Positions 12,620-26,210 of a stretch of 64,000 nucleotides of DNA are shown here, in pieces (position 1 is the first letter of the stretch; each line of letters opens with the position of its first letter). The translations under genes and the position numbers were made by a program. The notes beneath the pieces were generated by a model. The model was not told the origin of the DNA. It saw only the letters and a program-made list of their open reading frames with translations, and did not search any database. The DNA comes from Sapria himalayana (Eukaryota; Streptophyta; Magnoliopsida; Malpighiales; Rafflesiaceae). The DNA lies in contig JAREIK010002677.1 in the NCBI GenBank assembly GCA_029783825.1, positions 139,411-203,410 on the forward strand. The letters are read 5' to 3'.

Positions 12620-13200
12620 TTTTATCTATCTATCTATGTATAAGTATATCTATCTATCTATTTGTCTATTTATATGTTGATATCTGTCTATCTATTTGTG
12701 TGTGTGTGTGTGTGTGTGTGTATCTATACCATCTATAAGTCTATATATCTTTCTATCATTTGTCTATCTATAAATAAATCTTTTTATCTATCTATGTATA
12801 AGTATATCTGTCTATATATTTATTTATGTGTCTATCTATATGTCGATATCTGTTTATCTATTTGTGTATATATATATATATATCTATCTATTTGACCCTC
12901 TATAAGTCAATATATCTTTATACCTTTTTATATATCTATATATTTATCTATTTTTCTTTCTATCTATTTGTCAATCTATCTGTCTAATAATCTATCTTTT
13001 TAAATATCTATCTATGTATAAGAATATCTATCTATCTATCTATTTGTCTATCTATATGGCGATATTTGTCTATCTTTTTGTCTATGTGTGTATATATATA
13101 TATTTATTTATTTATTTATTTTTATTTATATTTATATTTATATCTATTTGACCATCTATAAGTCTATATATCTTTTTATCTATCTATTTGACTATCTATC
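12620..13200 (+). repeat. Three-copy higher-order repeat in the array
   Basis: Three units carry the ordered landmarks TATGTATAAGTATATC (about 12637, 12793 and 13012), then a GATATCTGTCTATC-like word, then a microsatellite ((GT)n in unit 1; GTGTATATATA in units 2 and 3), then CTATAAGTCTATATATC (about 12734, 12901 and 13155). Spacing differs (about 156 and 220 bp), so units differ by indels. Confidence 0.7.
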
Positions 13201-14232
13201 TGTCTATCTATCTATCTATCGACATGTCTATCAATCTGTCTATCTTTCTATCTATCTATTTGTCTTTCATTTGTCACTTAATTTGTCTACCTATATACCT
13301 ATCTATCAATCTTTGTATCTATATGTCTATCTATCTATCTGTCTTTCTTTCTGTCTGGCTATCTATTTATCCATCTATCTATCCATCCATATATCTATAA
13401 TTCTATCCATATATATATATATATATATCTGTTTATCAATCTTTCATTATGTCTAACTATCTATCCTTTTATCTATCTATCTATTTATCCATCTTTCTAT
13501 CCATTAATCTAACTCTCTATATATCAATCTATCTATCTAACTATCTATATATTAATCTATCTATCCATCTATCTATCTCTCTTTCTATTTGTATTTCTAT
13601 TTGCCTGTTTATTTTTCTATCTATCTTTCATTATTTCTATCTTTTTATCTATCTAACTATCTGTGTATCTATTAGTGTATCTATCTGTCTTTTAATCTAT
13701 ATGTCTATTTGTCATTCAATCTGCCTATTTATTTGTATGTTTATTTGTCTATCTATCTATTTATCTATCTGTCTGTCTATCTATTTATCTATTTATCTGT
13801 ATATCTATTTGTCTGTCTATGTATATGTCTATCTTTATGTCTATATATATGTATGTCTATCTATCTATCTGTCTATCTTTCTATCTATCTGTCGATTTAT
13901 CTAACTATCTATCTGTTTATCTATCTATCTATATGTCTATTTGCCTATATTTCTATGTGTCCATCTATTTGTCTATCTATATATCTATATGTCTATCTTT
14001 CTATCTGTCTATATGTATACCTATCTATTTGTCTATCGACTTGTCTATCTATTTTTCTATCTATCTCTCTGTATAACTATTTGTCTATCTATCTTTCTAT
14101 ATGTATGTCTATCTATCTTTCTATTTATCTATCTATCAGTCTATTTATTTGTCTATCTATCTGTCTATTTATCTGTTTATATATCTATCTCTCTATATAT
14201 CTAACTCTCAATCAATCAAATCAATCTATCTA

Positions 14233-15660
14233 CACTACATGAAATTATCTATTTACCTATGGAAATTTAGCTAGGGAAATAATCCCTAGCTAATTTACGA
14301 AGGAATAAGTAATGAAACATAAGATATGTTTGATTTTACATTGAATCACAATTTTGTGATGGATTTTGATGGATTAAAGATGGAAATTTTTGATTTACAA
14401 ATTTCTCTCTCTATTATTGTCATTACTTTGTCGCAAATATTGACAGCAAATTTAACGATGACTTTAGAAATGGATTTTCCCTAGCTAATTAGCTCTAGAA
14501 AAATACCTCGTTAAATCTTTATCTGGAAAAATATTTGTACAATTATATATTAATTGCAAGTGATTATTCCGTAAATTATAATTTTCACAAATATATGCAA
14601 TTAGATAGGGATATTTCCTAGCTATTTAGCTCGGGTTTATTTTGATCGTTAAGCTATATTGAATAATTTTTTTTTGTTTTATATATTATTTGTTTTAATA
14701 TTTGATGTAATTTTTTATATTAAATATTTTTCATAGTCTATGAATGATTGATCCTTGAAAGATGCCTTCTCCTCATATAATTATAAAAATAGGATATTAT
14801 AAATAAATAATTTTTAATATATACAAATATTAATAAAAATTTATATTAATAAAGACAAATAACTATTTTAATGATTATAAAATTTTAAAAATAATAAAAA
14901 ATATTATTTGAAATAATTAATAAAGATATATAAATATTTGTATTAATAAATACATTAAATAATTATTCTATAATTATAACCATTTTTTAAATTTTTGAAT
15001 TAATAAATTAACATACTTAAACATTTGTATTAATATAAACCTAAAATTATTATTTGTCTGATAATAAAAAAATATTTACAAAAAATTTGGATTAACAAAT
15101 AAACAAGTAAATATTTATATTAATAAAACTTAAAAAAAAATTAATGATTTTATGAATGTTTTCAAAAAATTATTACTAAATGATTTGAAATATTTGAATA
15201 ATAAAAAAATCATATTTCTCTTTAAATTTAAAATAAAATAAATTGATATTTAAGGATACATATATTGATGTTTAATTACATTCAAAAACTTTTGATGAGT
15301 TATAAAAAAATATTTCAATGTGCTTATTAAAAGAATACTTTAGGTGTTTTTTAGGGTTTAAAAAAGTTTTTTTTAATATTACTAATGTTATTTTTTTTCC
15401 TAAACACACTTAAAATTATTTTTGAAAATCACTACCAAACTTACCCTAAATTGATTTTAATTCAAGTTTTATTTTTGCCTCTACTAAAATTTATAAGAAT
15501 TAAAACATAGTAAATTATTATAGTAAATTAAAAATAAAATATAAAATAATATAAAATTTAAATAAAATATAAAATAATATTAAATTTAAATAAAATATGC
15601 AATCTTAAAATTATAAATAAATAAATAAATAAATAAATACATATTAATATTTTAAAATTA
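14233..15660. mobile_element. CACTA-like element copy C, terminal arm
   Basis: It begins CACTACATGAAATTATC directly after array sequence. A palindrome at 14267-14293 (TTAGCTAGGGA / TCCCTAGCTAA) lies near the end. The arm then follows the same order as the reverse complement of copy B and as copies D (51464) and E (56023): GATTTTACATTGAAT, the conserved block near 14732-14800, ATAGGATATTATAAATAAAT and CACTACCAAACTTACCCT (about 15440). Homology fades near 15530-15660. I find no matching right end with CTTGTAGTG and no target duplication, so the element is broken or its right end lies beyond sequence I can align. Confidence 0.75.
14732..14800 (+). other. Conserved internal block of the CACTA-like family (copy C)
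   Basis: Reads CATAGTCTATGAATGATTGA, then TCCTTGAAAGATGCCTTCTC, then a CATATAATTATAAAAATAGG stretch. It corresponds to blocks in copies B, D and E, with conserved TCTATxxATGA and CCTTGAA cores. Confidence 0.7.
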
Positions 15661-17690
15661 AAAGAAGTTAAACATGAACTATAACCTAATTGGTGGCTAA
15701 GCAAAATAGCATCAACTAGGCAATCTACATATAGAACATTTTTGGCAATGTGTTATGCTTCATCATTCTAATTATAATTGGTGTTCTTGCCTTTTTGATT
15801 CATCTTTTTTTTATATTTTCTGAAACATGTATTATCATGATACATAACCTAATCGATGTTTTTTCAATTTGAAGACCTCATTTTGTGTTATCATTTGTTG
15901 TGTTATTTGGTCCATGCTTTTAATTTTTCACTAAGAATGGAATATATAATTTTGGAATTGGTTTGATGATCGAACTTGGTAATATAAATCAATCTAGAAC
16001 AAGATAATTTTTTTTCCATGGATTTTTATGAAAAGTTTAAGCTAACTATTCTTACCATTTATTAAAATTAGGTATCCACTTGGGCAGGTGATAGGAGAAA
16101 CTATATCCCTAGGATAGACTTAAATATCCAGGACAAAATTGAATTCCATGGAATCTACTGCTCAATAATTTTCTTAATGTATATCAATCAGATATCTACT
16201 AGGAGACTCTAAGATATCCTTTATTAATTTTATTCTTTTTATGTTATAATTACATGTTGATTACTTATTATACAAGGATACCAAATTTGTTCAATTTTTC
16301 TCTATCCTTTGAAACTGTTAGTTTATTCACTGCGCCTAATATTTTTTGCATTTGCTTCATAAGAAACTTTTCTTTTGACCAAGGTTAGTGTTATTAAGTG
16401 TCTACATTTTTTCTGCCTTTCATTTTTAAACTAAAGTTTGATTTGATGATATTACTTTTGTAATACAAGAAGTTAAGGGTGTTGGTGCTGGGCTCACAGC
16501 AACAATGTATTTTTCCATGGTAAATGGTACAAGCATTATTAGTTGTACAACATGTTTGAATGTAAATATTTAAATAAAATATGCATTAATTAGGTTATAG
16601 ATATTTAAAAATTGGAAATAGATAGGTGAACCATTATGTACCACACCGTAAACCATGAAAAACAATTTATCGATAATCTCAACTTCATTTCAAGTTGGCA
16701 TACATACAGCATAATAGGAATGATAGCTGATCGCAAATAATGCATATGATGAAATGTCAGTATTTTCTTAAATCTTATTATGTAAATTATAGTCTAACAC
16801 AATATGTTTTATTTATTCATGAATAATTTTATTAAAAGAAAATCATATATTTACTGGTGTATGATTCAAAAAAGTTTACAAGTGATGGAAGTTTTGACTC
16901 AGTGAGTTTAATTGGCAATTAAGATAGGCAAAACTAATATCTCAGAAAGTTTGTTTGCTCTCATTGATTTAGTAGGCTAAAAATACTCAACCTAGATCTT
17001 TGTTAGTTTGCAAGTGAATACCTACTTAGGGTGTGATACTTAAATTTTCAACTTGACTTTGTGTAATGTTAAAATATAATAAATTTTTTTTTTCAAGAGA
17101 TAATATTTAAAGATTATATTTTAAAAATTATAAAAATTATTAATCTTTTGCTTAAAACTTATATCCAACTCAAATTAGAATACTCATATAATCAAGAATA
17201 TTTCATAATTAGTGAAAGAATTTTTGATATTGTATAATCATGATAAAATCAAATTCATTACATTTGATATTGTTCATATTTTTTTTTCACAACCTCCTTA
17301 ATTTTGATATAATTAAGGAAAATATTGATTTTTTTCATGTGAACAAAATACTATCCTAAATTAAATATAAAATATGAGCTTCTAAGGGTGATGCTGATTA
17401 GTAAATTCTTTTTTTTTGCTAGTTAATTATTGTTTGAAAATATTTTTTATTTTTGTTGGATGTTATTAGACATAGGAAAAATTATGTAATGGTGAATTAG
17501 AATAATATTTTTTTAAAAGTACCTAAATAAGTAAATATTCATATTAAAATATACATGAAAATAAAGATTTATACATTCTAGTAAACTCAACAAATACTTT
17601 TATTCCTCATGTATATTTCATGTTTTGAAAAAAAAATGAAAAAATAAAAACAAAATATCTATTTTCAAAAACACTATAGCATGAGAGGTA
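15661..17690. other. AT-rich DNA behind copy C with two weak exon-like frames
   Basis: No repeat family is recognised here. Two stretches look more like coding DNA than the background. One is 16072-16212, after an AAAATTAG acceptor, 46 codons starting VSTWAGDRRNYIPR and running to a stop. The other is about 16440-16571, which includes IQEVKGVGAGLTATMYF and runs to a stop. Neither has a family I can name. Frames of this size can arise by chance. They may be cargo of the CACTA-like copy. Confidence 0.3.
16072..16212 (+). pseudogene. Candidate captured exon, unknown family
   Basis: The open frame follows a plausible intron acceptor (TATTAAAATTAG) and ends in TAA at 16210-16212. The first 30 residues have mixed charged and aromatic composition (WAGDRRNYIPRIDLNIQDK), unusual for the AT-rich surroundings. 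No start codon and no donor site are clear. Seen: open frame and acceptor. Inferred: exon of a captured gene. It may be chance. Confidence 0.2.
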
Positions 17691-17699
17691 TACTGTTTT

Positions 17700-18114
17700 G
17701 GATAATAGTATGCTCAATTTGTAGTAATATAATATTTATATAAATATTATAAACACATAACATTATATATAAACATTTAAACATTTATATAATCATATGA
17801 CATTATACATAAATGTTTATACTTAAATATATATAAATGTATAACATTATATATAAACATTGATATGTTTATAAAAACAAATACTGTTATATATAAATAT
17901 TTATACATATGTATAAATGTTTATAAATATTTATACAACATTTTACAAAATATTATCCATTTATATAATAGTTTATATAACATTTATATAACATATAAAA
18001 TATTTATACATTTTTATAAATATTTATATAACATATAAATTTTTATATAAATATATAATATTTATAATGTTTATATAATTGTGATATATATACTATATAA
18101 TATTTATAAAAGTA

Positions 18115-18117
<3 letters not shown>
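17700..18117. repeat. AT-rich repeat of ATAAACATTTATATAA words; shared with 55795-56013
   Basis: Short words such as ACATTTATATAA, ATAAATGTTTATA and CATATAAAAT are repeated with drift. The right half (about 17900-18117) aligns by eye over more than 200 bp with 55795-56013, including the ordered words ATACATATGTATAAATGTTT, TATCCATTTATATAAT and TATAATATTTATAAAAGT. The two are therefore copies of one repeat family and not merely similar in composition. Confidence 0.7.

Positions 18118-18168
<51 letters not shown>
18117..18168. repeat. (AC)n(AT)n compound microsatellite
   Basis: An AC run of about 13 units is followed by an AT run of about 12 units, directly after the AT-rich repeat. Confidence 0.95.
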
Positions 18169-18169
18169 G

Positions 18170-19085
18170 TAGCATTTAAAAAAATATTTTAAACACAACA
18201 TTATATCAAAACACCTGTACATTTATATAATCATATGCCATTATATATAAAAGTTTAAACATTAATATAAATGTGCAACTATGAGAATAGTGATGTGCAA
18301 TATGATGCTTGTATGCATACACAAGTGATTATCTCTATAATGTATATATCATATGAAGAAATGATATATCATACAAAAATATTATTTGTTTTATCTATGA
18401 ATGAGGCCGAGAGTATTATTGGGTATTGAGGAAATGATATTTTTTATTTACTATAGTTTTGTAACTCAACTTTTTACTTAGATGTATGATTATTAACTCA
18501 AAAGTTAATAATCATAGTATAGAAAATTATTATTTTCTTAACCTATTCTTCTTGTTTTTTTAAAATATTGAAATAGCTACTAAAAAATTATCTAAAATCA
18601 TTTGTTATAGTAATATACAAGCTGAAATTTGGTTGCTTTTGTCTTTTTTTTTTATTTTTAGATTTATATTTAGTCTTATTTTTGTAAGTTATACTTGTAA
18701 GTAATTAATTTTTAATTTTATTTTTTTGGATAATGTTAAGATTATATATTTTTATTTTTATGGTCAGATAGTTTATTAGTTTTTTGAATATTATTGATAA
18801 ATTACTTATTCATTATTTACTTGGTTATTTATTTTTTATTTAATTGAGATATTATACATTTTGTATGGATATACATTTATACAATTTATCAATAATTATA
18901 TAAAATAATGTTTTTTAAATAAATAATCATAAATTAATTTTTTTTATTTCTAAAATTGATTTGATTAATTTTTAAATACTAATATAAAAAATAACCATAA
19001 AAAATTTCATAAACTATTAACCATAAATTTATTTATTTAGAAAATAATATAATTAATGGTTGAATAAAAAATAATTTTGTTTTTT
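18170..19085. other. AT-rich spacer, nothing recognised
   Basis: No open frame, repeat or transposon end could be supported. The sequence is dominated by A/T homopolymer tracts. Confidence 0.6.
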
Positions 19086-19610
19086 AATATTTTCTGTCTC
19101 TAGCCCATCTCTCGCACTTCTGACCATCTCTACGTAATTAGGTCAGTTCACTTCTAAAAAACCTTTGACTCTTAGAACACACAGGCATCGTAGCATCCTT
19201 TCAAAGAACTATATCAAACAAAGAACATCTCTCAGAACACATAACCATCGCAACATCATTTTGAAGATCCATATCAAACAATGAACATCTCTCTCTCTCT
19301 CTACATGTTTTTTTCTATTTTCCTTAAAATTTAATGAAAAATTAGTAATGAGTTTTGCAAATTTAAAATTGGTAGTGAGTTAAATGGTGCTTTTTTGTTG
19401 AGTCCTATGTTAATGATAAACGGTAGTGTGAACTTTTTTTATTTTAATGAATTTTTTAAAAGGTTTAATGGATTTCAAATCAATAGAAATTGTGGTAGCT
19501 TTGAAATTCAAAGAAGAATTGTAAAAGAGGATGAAGAAAATAACAATAAGAGGAGAAGAAGAGCAAGGTATTGTAATTTTTTAAATTCAAGTTATATCTA
19601 CTAATATGTT
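19086..19610 (+). pseudogene. Possible 5' end of a gene (leader and first exon), unrecognised
   Basis: A pyrimidine-rich leader-like stretch (19095-19305) includes a twice-repeated unit of about 75 bp (TTAGAACACACAGGCATCGT near 19171; CTCAGAACACATAACCATCG near 19230) and ends in (CT)n. An open frame from ATG 19395 reads 69 codons to 19604. Its C-terminal half is acidic then strongly basic (EDEENNNKRRRRAR), and GCAAG/GTATTG at 19565-19570 could be a splice donor. I recognise no family. It may be a captured gene start, or chance. Confidence 0.25.
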
Positions 19611-20153
19611 TCTGTGGTTATGGTGTGAAAATCTTAAATTTTTCTCCAAGAAGAAGGTACAGCTTAACCATAACCTTTAATTTTGTTGGCATTGCTCATG
19701 TTGATAGTTTGTTGATGCTATAATTTTTGTTGGTGAATGATGATGAATTTTGTTTAGTTTTTTTTTTCTTAAATAATCATATTTTTTTAGACTTTAATTA
19801 AGTATCCAATAAATTCCATAGTAATTCTATTCTGTTAAGATTGTAAATGCTTTATTTAATTCAATTAGCCTAATCTTAATTTTTTGTTTAATAGTACTAT
19901 TGAAAAAAAATTACTACACTAAGACTTTATTATATCTATCTAATATTGGCATGTAGAATCAAAGCACACTTGATAGAGAAATGGGGGGTATAGAAGACTA
20001 AGAACCCAAGTAGACTATACATTATTGTAAGCAGGGAAAGAACATTGTGCAAAATTTTCTCAATGTGTTTTATTAAATACCATGCATTCTCAAAGCACAT
20101 TGATCATGCATGGTAACTTATTTCATGTATAGATTTATAATAAATTATTATTC
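19611..20153. other. AT-rich spacer up to the array
   Basis: No gene or element end is recognised. Near-repeats such as CAAAGCACA occur near 19960 and 20092. The TCTA array resumes at about 20154 without an obvious target duplication. Confidence 0.55.
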
Positions 20154-23100
20154 CATCAATCAATCAATCTATATATCTATCTGTCTATCTTTTTATCAAT
20201 CTATATATTTATCTGTATGTCTATCTATATATCAATTTAACTATTTAATGTCTAATAATTTATCTAATTATCTGTCTATTTATCTATCTATCTATAAGTC
20301 TATTTATCTATCTATCTATCTATTTATCTATATATATGTCTATCAATCTGTCTATCTATTTGTCTTTCAATTTGAATATCAATCTATATATTAATTTATC
20401 TATCAATCTATATATTAATCTGTTTATCAATCTTTCTACCAATCAAATTATCTAACTTTCTATCTAACTATCTATCTATGTATTTTTCTATTTATCTATT
20501 TATCTATTTATTTATCTATGTATATTTCTTTATATCTATCTATCTGTCTGTCTATCTATCTGTCTATCTAGTTATCTATCTATCTATTTGTATGTCTATC
20601 AGTCTGTTTGTCTTTTTGTCTATCTGTCTGTCTATTTATTTATCTATCTATTCATCTTTTTTTATATCTAGTTCTTAATCAAAATATTAATCTGTCTATC
20701 TATCTATCTATCTTATCAATCAATAATTCAATCTATATGTTTATCTATCTATATAATAACTTGACTAATTATCTATTTATCTGTCTTTCTGTCTATCTAA
20801 CTATATTTCTATTTGTGTGTCAATTTGTCTATTTATCTATCTACCTATCAATTTGTCTATCTATATATATGACTTTCTACCTATTTTTTTATGTGTCAGA
20901 ATATCTACCTCTCTATCTATCAGTATATCTACCTCTCTATCTGTCTGTCAATATATCTATCTATTTATCTTTCTATCTATCTCTCGATCTAACTATCTAA
21001 CTAACTATCTATCTATTTATCTATCTATTTGTTTATGAATTTCTATATCTTCCAATCAATTAATCTATATATCTATCTTCTGTCTGTCTATATATCTTTC
21101 TATATTTCTATCTAACTATCTATATATCAATATCTATATATTAATATCCATATCTCTCTATCTGCCTATCTATTTGTATATCTTTCTATCTCTTTATCTA
21201 TTTATCTATATATTTGTCTAACAATCTATCTAACTATTTGTCTATCAATCTATATATCAATCTGGCAATCAATTTGTCCATCAATATGAATATCATTATG
21301 TCTATCAATCGATATATCAATCAAATTATCAAAAATTTGTATCTATTTGTCTATCTATCTATCTATAAATCTATTTATATTTCTATCTATCTATATGTTT
21401 ATATATCTGTCTATTTATCTGCCTATCTATTAGTCTATCTATTTTGCTATTTGTATGTCTATCGGTCAATCTATTTATCTATCTATCTATCTTTTTATCT
21501 ATCTATGTGCTGATTTATTTGTTTATCTATCTTTCTATCTATCAATTTATCAATCTATCTATATATCTCTGTAACTATTAATCAATCAATCTGTCTAATA
21601 ATCTACCTATATATCTATATATCTATATATCTATCTATATATGTATTTATCTGTCTATCTATTTATTTAATAGTCTATTTATCTGTGTGTATATTTGTTA
21701 ATCAATATGTATGTTATCTATTTTTCTATCTAGGTATCTAATTATCTAATTATTTATCTATCTATTTGTCTATTTGTTTCATTAATTGTTAATCTATCTA
21801 TCTATCTATCTAATTGTCTATCTATCTATTTGTCTATATATCTATCTATCTATCTATTTATCTATCAATCAATATGTTTATCTATGTGACTATCTATCTT
21901 TCATATATATTTCTATCTTTATGCCTATTAATCTGACTAGATATCTATCTATCTATGTGTCTATCATTATGTCTATGTATCTATCTATTTAATAATTTAT
22001 CAATCTATCTATCTATCGATATATCTATCTGATCTATCTATCTATCTATCATTCTATCTATTTGTATATCTATCAATTTATGTATCTGACTATCTATCTA
22101 TCTATCTATCTATTTATGTATCATTATGTCTATCTATCTATCTTCTATCTATCTATCTTTCAAACTATCTATATATATATATATATCTATCTATCTATAT
22201 ATCAGTCTATCTATCTATTTATTAATATATTTGTCTCTCTATCTATATATCTAATTATATATCTGTCTATCTATTTGTATATCTAACTATCTATTTGAAT
22301 GTATATAAGTATATCTGTTTATCTATCTTTGTGTCTGTCTGTCTATAAATCTATCTATATATGTATCTATCAGTCTATTTGTCTAACTATATGTTAGTCT
22401 ATCTATCTTTCTATCTATTGCTTTGTATACTTGACTATCTATTTGTATGTATTTATGTCTATGTATCTATCTATCTATCTATATGTCTATCTATTTATAT
22501 AATTTCTGTCTATCTATTTATCTATTTGTTTTTCTATCTATATGTATATCTATTTCTTTATATGTATGTCTATCTATCAGTCTATCTATCTGTCTATATA
22601 TCTATTTGTGTATCTTTCTATCTATATGTTTATCTATCTGTCAATCTATCTGTTTATCAATCAATCTATCTATCTATCTATCTGCTTATCAATTTATCTA
22701 TCTATCTATCTATCAATCTGTCTATCTATCTATCTATTTGTCTGCCTATCTATCTATTTATCTATCTGTCTATCTATTGGTATAACTAGTTTTCTATCTA
22801 TTTATTTATCTATCCGTCTATCTATCTGTCTATATAAATATTTGTATATCTATCTTTTGTGTATCTACCTATCAATCTATATGTCTATCTTACTATCCAT
22901 TTGTCTTTCTTTAGATCTGTCTATCTATCTATATGTCTATATATTTTTTAATTGTCTATATATATATATATATATCTATCTGTTTGTCTATCTATTTGTC
23001 GTTCTGTTTGTATATCTATCTATCTATCTATATGTCTATCTATATGTTTGTCTATCTATTAGTTTATTCATCTATTTATCTTTCTTTCAATATGTCTACC

Positions 23101-23310
23101 TATTTGTCTATCTATCTATCTGTCTTTTTGTTTGTCTATCTATCTATCTGTCTATCTTTATCTTATCTATCTATCTGTCTATTTATCAATCAATCTATCT
23201 ATCTATATTTTGTCTATATATCTATCTATCTATCTATAGGTCTGTTTTTCTATCTATATTTCTGTCTATCTTTCTGTCTATCTATCTATCTATTTTTACC
23301 TATTTGTCTA

Positions 23311-23960
23311 TCTATTTATATAAATGACTATCCATATGTATATATTTCTGTATATAAATATATCTAACAATCTATCTACAAATTTGTCTACCAATTTGCC
23401 TATCAATCTGTTTATCAATTTGGCTATCAATTTGGCTATACATATGTCTCTTAATCTATCTTTCAATCTATTTATCAATTTGACTATCTATTTGCCTATC
23501 TAATTGTTAATCTATTTATATATTTGCCTATCGATTTGGCAATCTATGTTTCTATCTATCTATCTATCTATATATATATTTTATCTATCTATCTATATAT
23601 ATTTTTTATCTATCTATCTATCTATCATTCTAACAATCTTTTTATCTATCTATTTGTATATTTATTTATCTATCTATGAGTATATCTATCTATTTTTTAC
23701 CTATCTACCTATCTAACTATATAAATGACTATCCATATGTATATATTTCTGTATATAAATATATCTAACAATCTACCAATTTGTCTACCAATTTTCCTAT
23801 CAATATGTCTATCAATTTGGCTATAGATATGTCCTCAATCTATTTTTCAATCTAAATATCAATTTGACTATCTATTTGCCTATCTAATTTTTAATCTATT
23901 AATATATTTGCCTATTGATTTGGCTATCTATGTTTCTATCTATCTATCTATCTATAATTT
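23311..23960 (+). repeat. Tandem duplication of about 401 bp in the array
   Basis: AAATGACTATCCATATGTAT occurs at 23322 and again at 23723, and the order of following words is kept: TATATTTCTGTATATAAATA, AACAATCTA, CCAATTTG, TTTGGCTAT, TTTGACTATCTATTTGCCTA and TTTGGCAATCTATGTTTC / TTTGGCTATCTATGTTTC. The two units differ by scattered substitutions and small indels. Confidence 0.85.
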
Positions 23961-25876
23961 TTATCTATCTATCTATCTATCATTCTAACAAACTATTTAT
24001 CTATCTATCTATCTATCTATCTATTTATCTATCTATATGTGTGTCTATCTATCTTTCAGTCTATCTAACATTATATTTATTGGTCTATTATTCTATTTAT
24101 CTTTCAATATATCTATATGTCTATCTATATGAATATATATCTATCTATCTATCTATTTTTCATTCTATCTCTCAATCTATCTATCAATCTATCTATTTAT
24201 CTCACTATATAATCTGTCTATCTACGTTTTTATCAAGTTGACTATCTATCTATCTATCTATTGGTCTTTGAATCCGTCTTACATTCTACCTATCATCTAT
24301 CTATCAATATGTCTATCAAGTTGTCTATCAATCTTTCTATCAATCTATCTATAAATCTGTCTATAATTATGTATATTAATCTGTTTATCTATATGTCTAT
24401 GTTTCTAGCTATCTATCTATATATCTAACTTTCTATTTATCTACCTACCTATCTGTCTGTCTGTCTATTTATATATATGACTATTTGTCTATCTGACTAT
24501 CTATCTATCTATCAATCTATCTATCTATTTATCTATATACCTATCTATTTATCTATCTGTCTATATTTCCATATTACTATCTGTCTATTTATCTATTTGA
24601 CTATCTAACTGCCTATTAATCTATCTATCTATCTATCTATATAACTATCTATTTGTCTATTTGTCTATATTTCTATATTACTATCTATATATCTATCTAT
24701 TTATCTATCGATCGATCTATCTATCTATCTATCTATATGTCTATGTGTGTATTTAGTTGACTATCTATCTATCAATCTATCTTTCAATCTATCCGTATAT
24801 CTATATGTTTATCTATCTATCTATCTTTCTTTCTTTCTATCTTTTTGCCTATCTATTTGTCTATCTATCTATCTATATTTATTTATTTATTTTCCATCTA
24901 TCTATCTTTCTTTCTATCTATTTATCTAAAGGTCTATCTATCTATTTATAATTCTATCAATATATCTATTTTTCAATATATTTACCAATCTGTCTATTAA
25001 TCTGTGTATCAATTTGGCTATCATACTATATATCAATCTGTCATTCAATCTAACTTTCAAACAAATTATCAATCTGACTATCTATTTGTCTATTTATTTA
25101 TTGATCTTTCTTTATATTTATCTATATATTTTTATATCAATCTGTCGATCTATATGTTTGTCTATCTATCTATCTATCTATTTATTTTTTATCTATCTTT
25201 CTATCTATATATCTATTTATTTATTAGTATATCTTTTTGTCTATTTATATGTCTATATATCCGAATATATTTTTATCTATCTATCTATCAATCTATTTTT
25301 CAATCTATTTGTCTAATAATCTTTTTATATAACTATCTTTCTATCTGTTTATCTATCTATCTATCTATATTTTTATCAATTTGTCTGTCTATCTGTCTAT
25401 CTATCTGTCATTCAATTTATCTTTCAATCTGTCTATAATTCTCTCTATAAATTTGTCTATCAATCTTCTTTAAATCTATATATTAATCAATCTATTAATA
25501 TATCTATTATTTTGTCTATTAATCTGTCTATCTATATGTCTATCATTCTATCTATCTTTCTATCTATATATCTATCAATCTACCAATCTATCAATCTATC
25601 TACATATAAATATATCTATCTATCTATTTATATGTCTATCTCTCTATCTATCTATCTACTTATCTATATATCTATCTATCTATCTATCAATCTATCTATC
25701 TATCTATCTTTCAATCTATCTCTCTATCTATATGTCTATATATCTATTTATCTATCAATCAATCTATATGTCTATCTATTTGTCTATATATCTATCTGTC
25801 TATCTATTTGTCTATATATCTATCAATATATCTATTTATCTATCTATCTTTCTGTCTAACTATCTATTTATCTTTC

Positions 25877-25911
<35 letters not shown>

Positions 25912-26146
25912 CTATCAATTTTTTTATTTATGTCTCTATCTATCTATATATCTATTTGTCAATCAATCTATCTATCTATCTATTTATCTATCTATTTATC
26001 AATCAATCTATTTGTATATATATCTATCTATCTATGTGTCTATCAATCTATCTAACTATATGTCTATCTATTTGTCTATCTATATATCTATCTATCTATT
26101 TTTCTATATATTTGTTTATCTAACTAGATATATATATATATATATA

Positions 26147-26210
26147 TATTTATATTATATTTATATTTATATTTATATTTATATTTATATTTATATTTAT
26201 ATTTATATAT
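26147..26210 (+). repeat. (TTATAT)n hexanucleotide tract
   Basis: About ten units of TTATAT/ATTTAT follow a (TA)n run, a homogeneous patch inside the degenerate tetranucleotide array. Confidence 0.9.

Larger units (their letters stand above)
11173..14232 (+). repeat. Degenerate (TCTA)n array, block 3
   Basis: Same array and polarity. It includes an about 50-bp (TA)n run near 11236-11286, (TA)n near 12055-12105, (GT)n near 12700-12720 and local duplications (a 42-bp unit near 11343-11420 and a 156-220-bp unit at 12620-13200). It ends at the CACTA terminus at 14233. Confidence 0.97.
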
